Shown here: positions 63,882 through 64,000 of the stretch, piece after piece
How the letters are laid out: every line of letters starts with the position of its first letter
Position numbering within the stretch: the stretch's first letter is position 1
Position numbers and translations under genes: made by a program
Notes under the pieces: model-generated
What the model was told of the DNA's origin: nothing
The model's input: the letters and a program-made list of their open reading frames with translations, nothing else
The model's database searches: none
From: Enterococcus_D sp050529585
Lineage (GTDB): Bacteria; Bacillota; Bacilli; Lactobacillales; Enterococcaceae
DNA: 64,000 nt
Assembly (NCBI RefSeq): GCF_050529585.1
Contig: NZ_CP172882.1
Coordinates: forward strand, 1,674,001-1,738,000
Direction of reading: 5' to 3'

Positions 63882-64000
63882 TTCATTTTCTCTTTTGGTT
63901 TCAAATTATTTTGTTGGCTGTCAAACCAAAGGTGTAGATTATTCGTACAATTTTTACACGCAAAAAAACAGGTATGCCAGATGCCATCAAAGGATCTTCA
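63882..64000. other. Window end, no gene seen
   Basis: About 120 bases. TTTGGTTT (from 63894) can pair with AAACCAAA (to 63931), and TTGACA lies on the minus strand within it. The next gene probably lies outside. Confidence 0.4.

Overview
The window comes from a low-GC Gram-positive bacterium, almost certainly an Enterococcus. The V1 hairpin of the 16S rRNA (minus strand, about 36068-36112) matches, from memory, the E. casseliflavus / E. gallinarum group. Strong AGGAGG ribosome sites, sigma-A promoters, PerR- and Fur-type operators, a comEA-comEB-comEC-holA locus and streptococcal/enterococcal families (DUF4649, Mga-type regulator, class 1A PyrD) fit this. It is ordinary chromosome: I see no insertion sequence, prophage or CRISPR array.

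Layout. 1-1340: end of an Rnf-type locus (RnfD-like subunit with a flavin-attachment motif, then a RnfA-like subunit without the usual cysteines). 1.4-9.5 kb: small unknown genes, a DUF4430 lipoprotein with an ECF S-component, dipeptidase, NAD(P)H oxidoreductase, D-amino acid aminotransferase, AI-2E-type transporter. 9.5-15.2 kb: two tandem SEDS (RodA/FtsW) genes behind an M-box Mg2+ riboswitch, and a short MutS2 relative behind a leader that looks like a ribosome-stalling attenuator. 15.2-19.4 kb: ahpCF with a PerR-like site, DUF4649, and a PadR/membrane-protein pair with a palindromic operator. 19.4-23.1 kb: Fur-boxed siderophore ABC operon. 23.2-31.1 kb: FAD oxidoreductase with Ser at the usual redox Cys, Mga-type regulator, divergent anion permease, alcohol dehydrogenase, methyltransferase, and two unrecognised coiled-coil genes.

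31.2-36.6 kb: a complete 16S-23S-5S operon on the minus strand, with three tandem promoters, RNase III-type processing stems and no spacer tRNA. 36.7-49 kb: housekeeping genes (pyrD, YitT, YajQ, MBL hydrolase, uppP, phosphate transport), a PD-(D/E)XK plus Fe-S helicase and a lipoprotein/holin pair. 49-54 kb: rpsT and the competence/DNA-uptake genes with holA. 54-64 kb: HAD phosphatase, TPM protein, UPF0210 plus ACT pair, gpmA, a LysM-3D wall protein and an amino-acid ABC transporter with an aminotransferase.

The two most interesting elements are both RNA regulators near 12.5-15.2 kb: a magnesium riboswitch in front of cell-wall polymerase genes instead of a Mg2+ transporter, and a leader peptide/terminator/antiterminator system in front of a Smr-less MutS2-family ATPase. 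Gene starts were placed by ribosome-binding-site spacing and are often inside the longest open frame.
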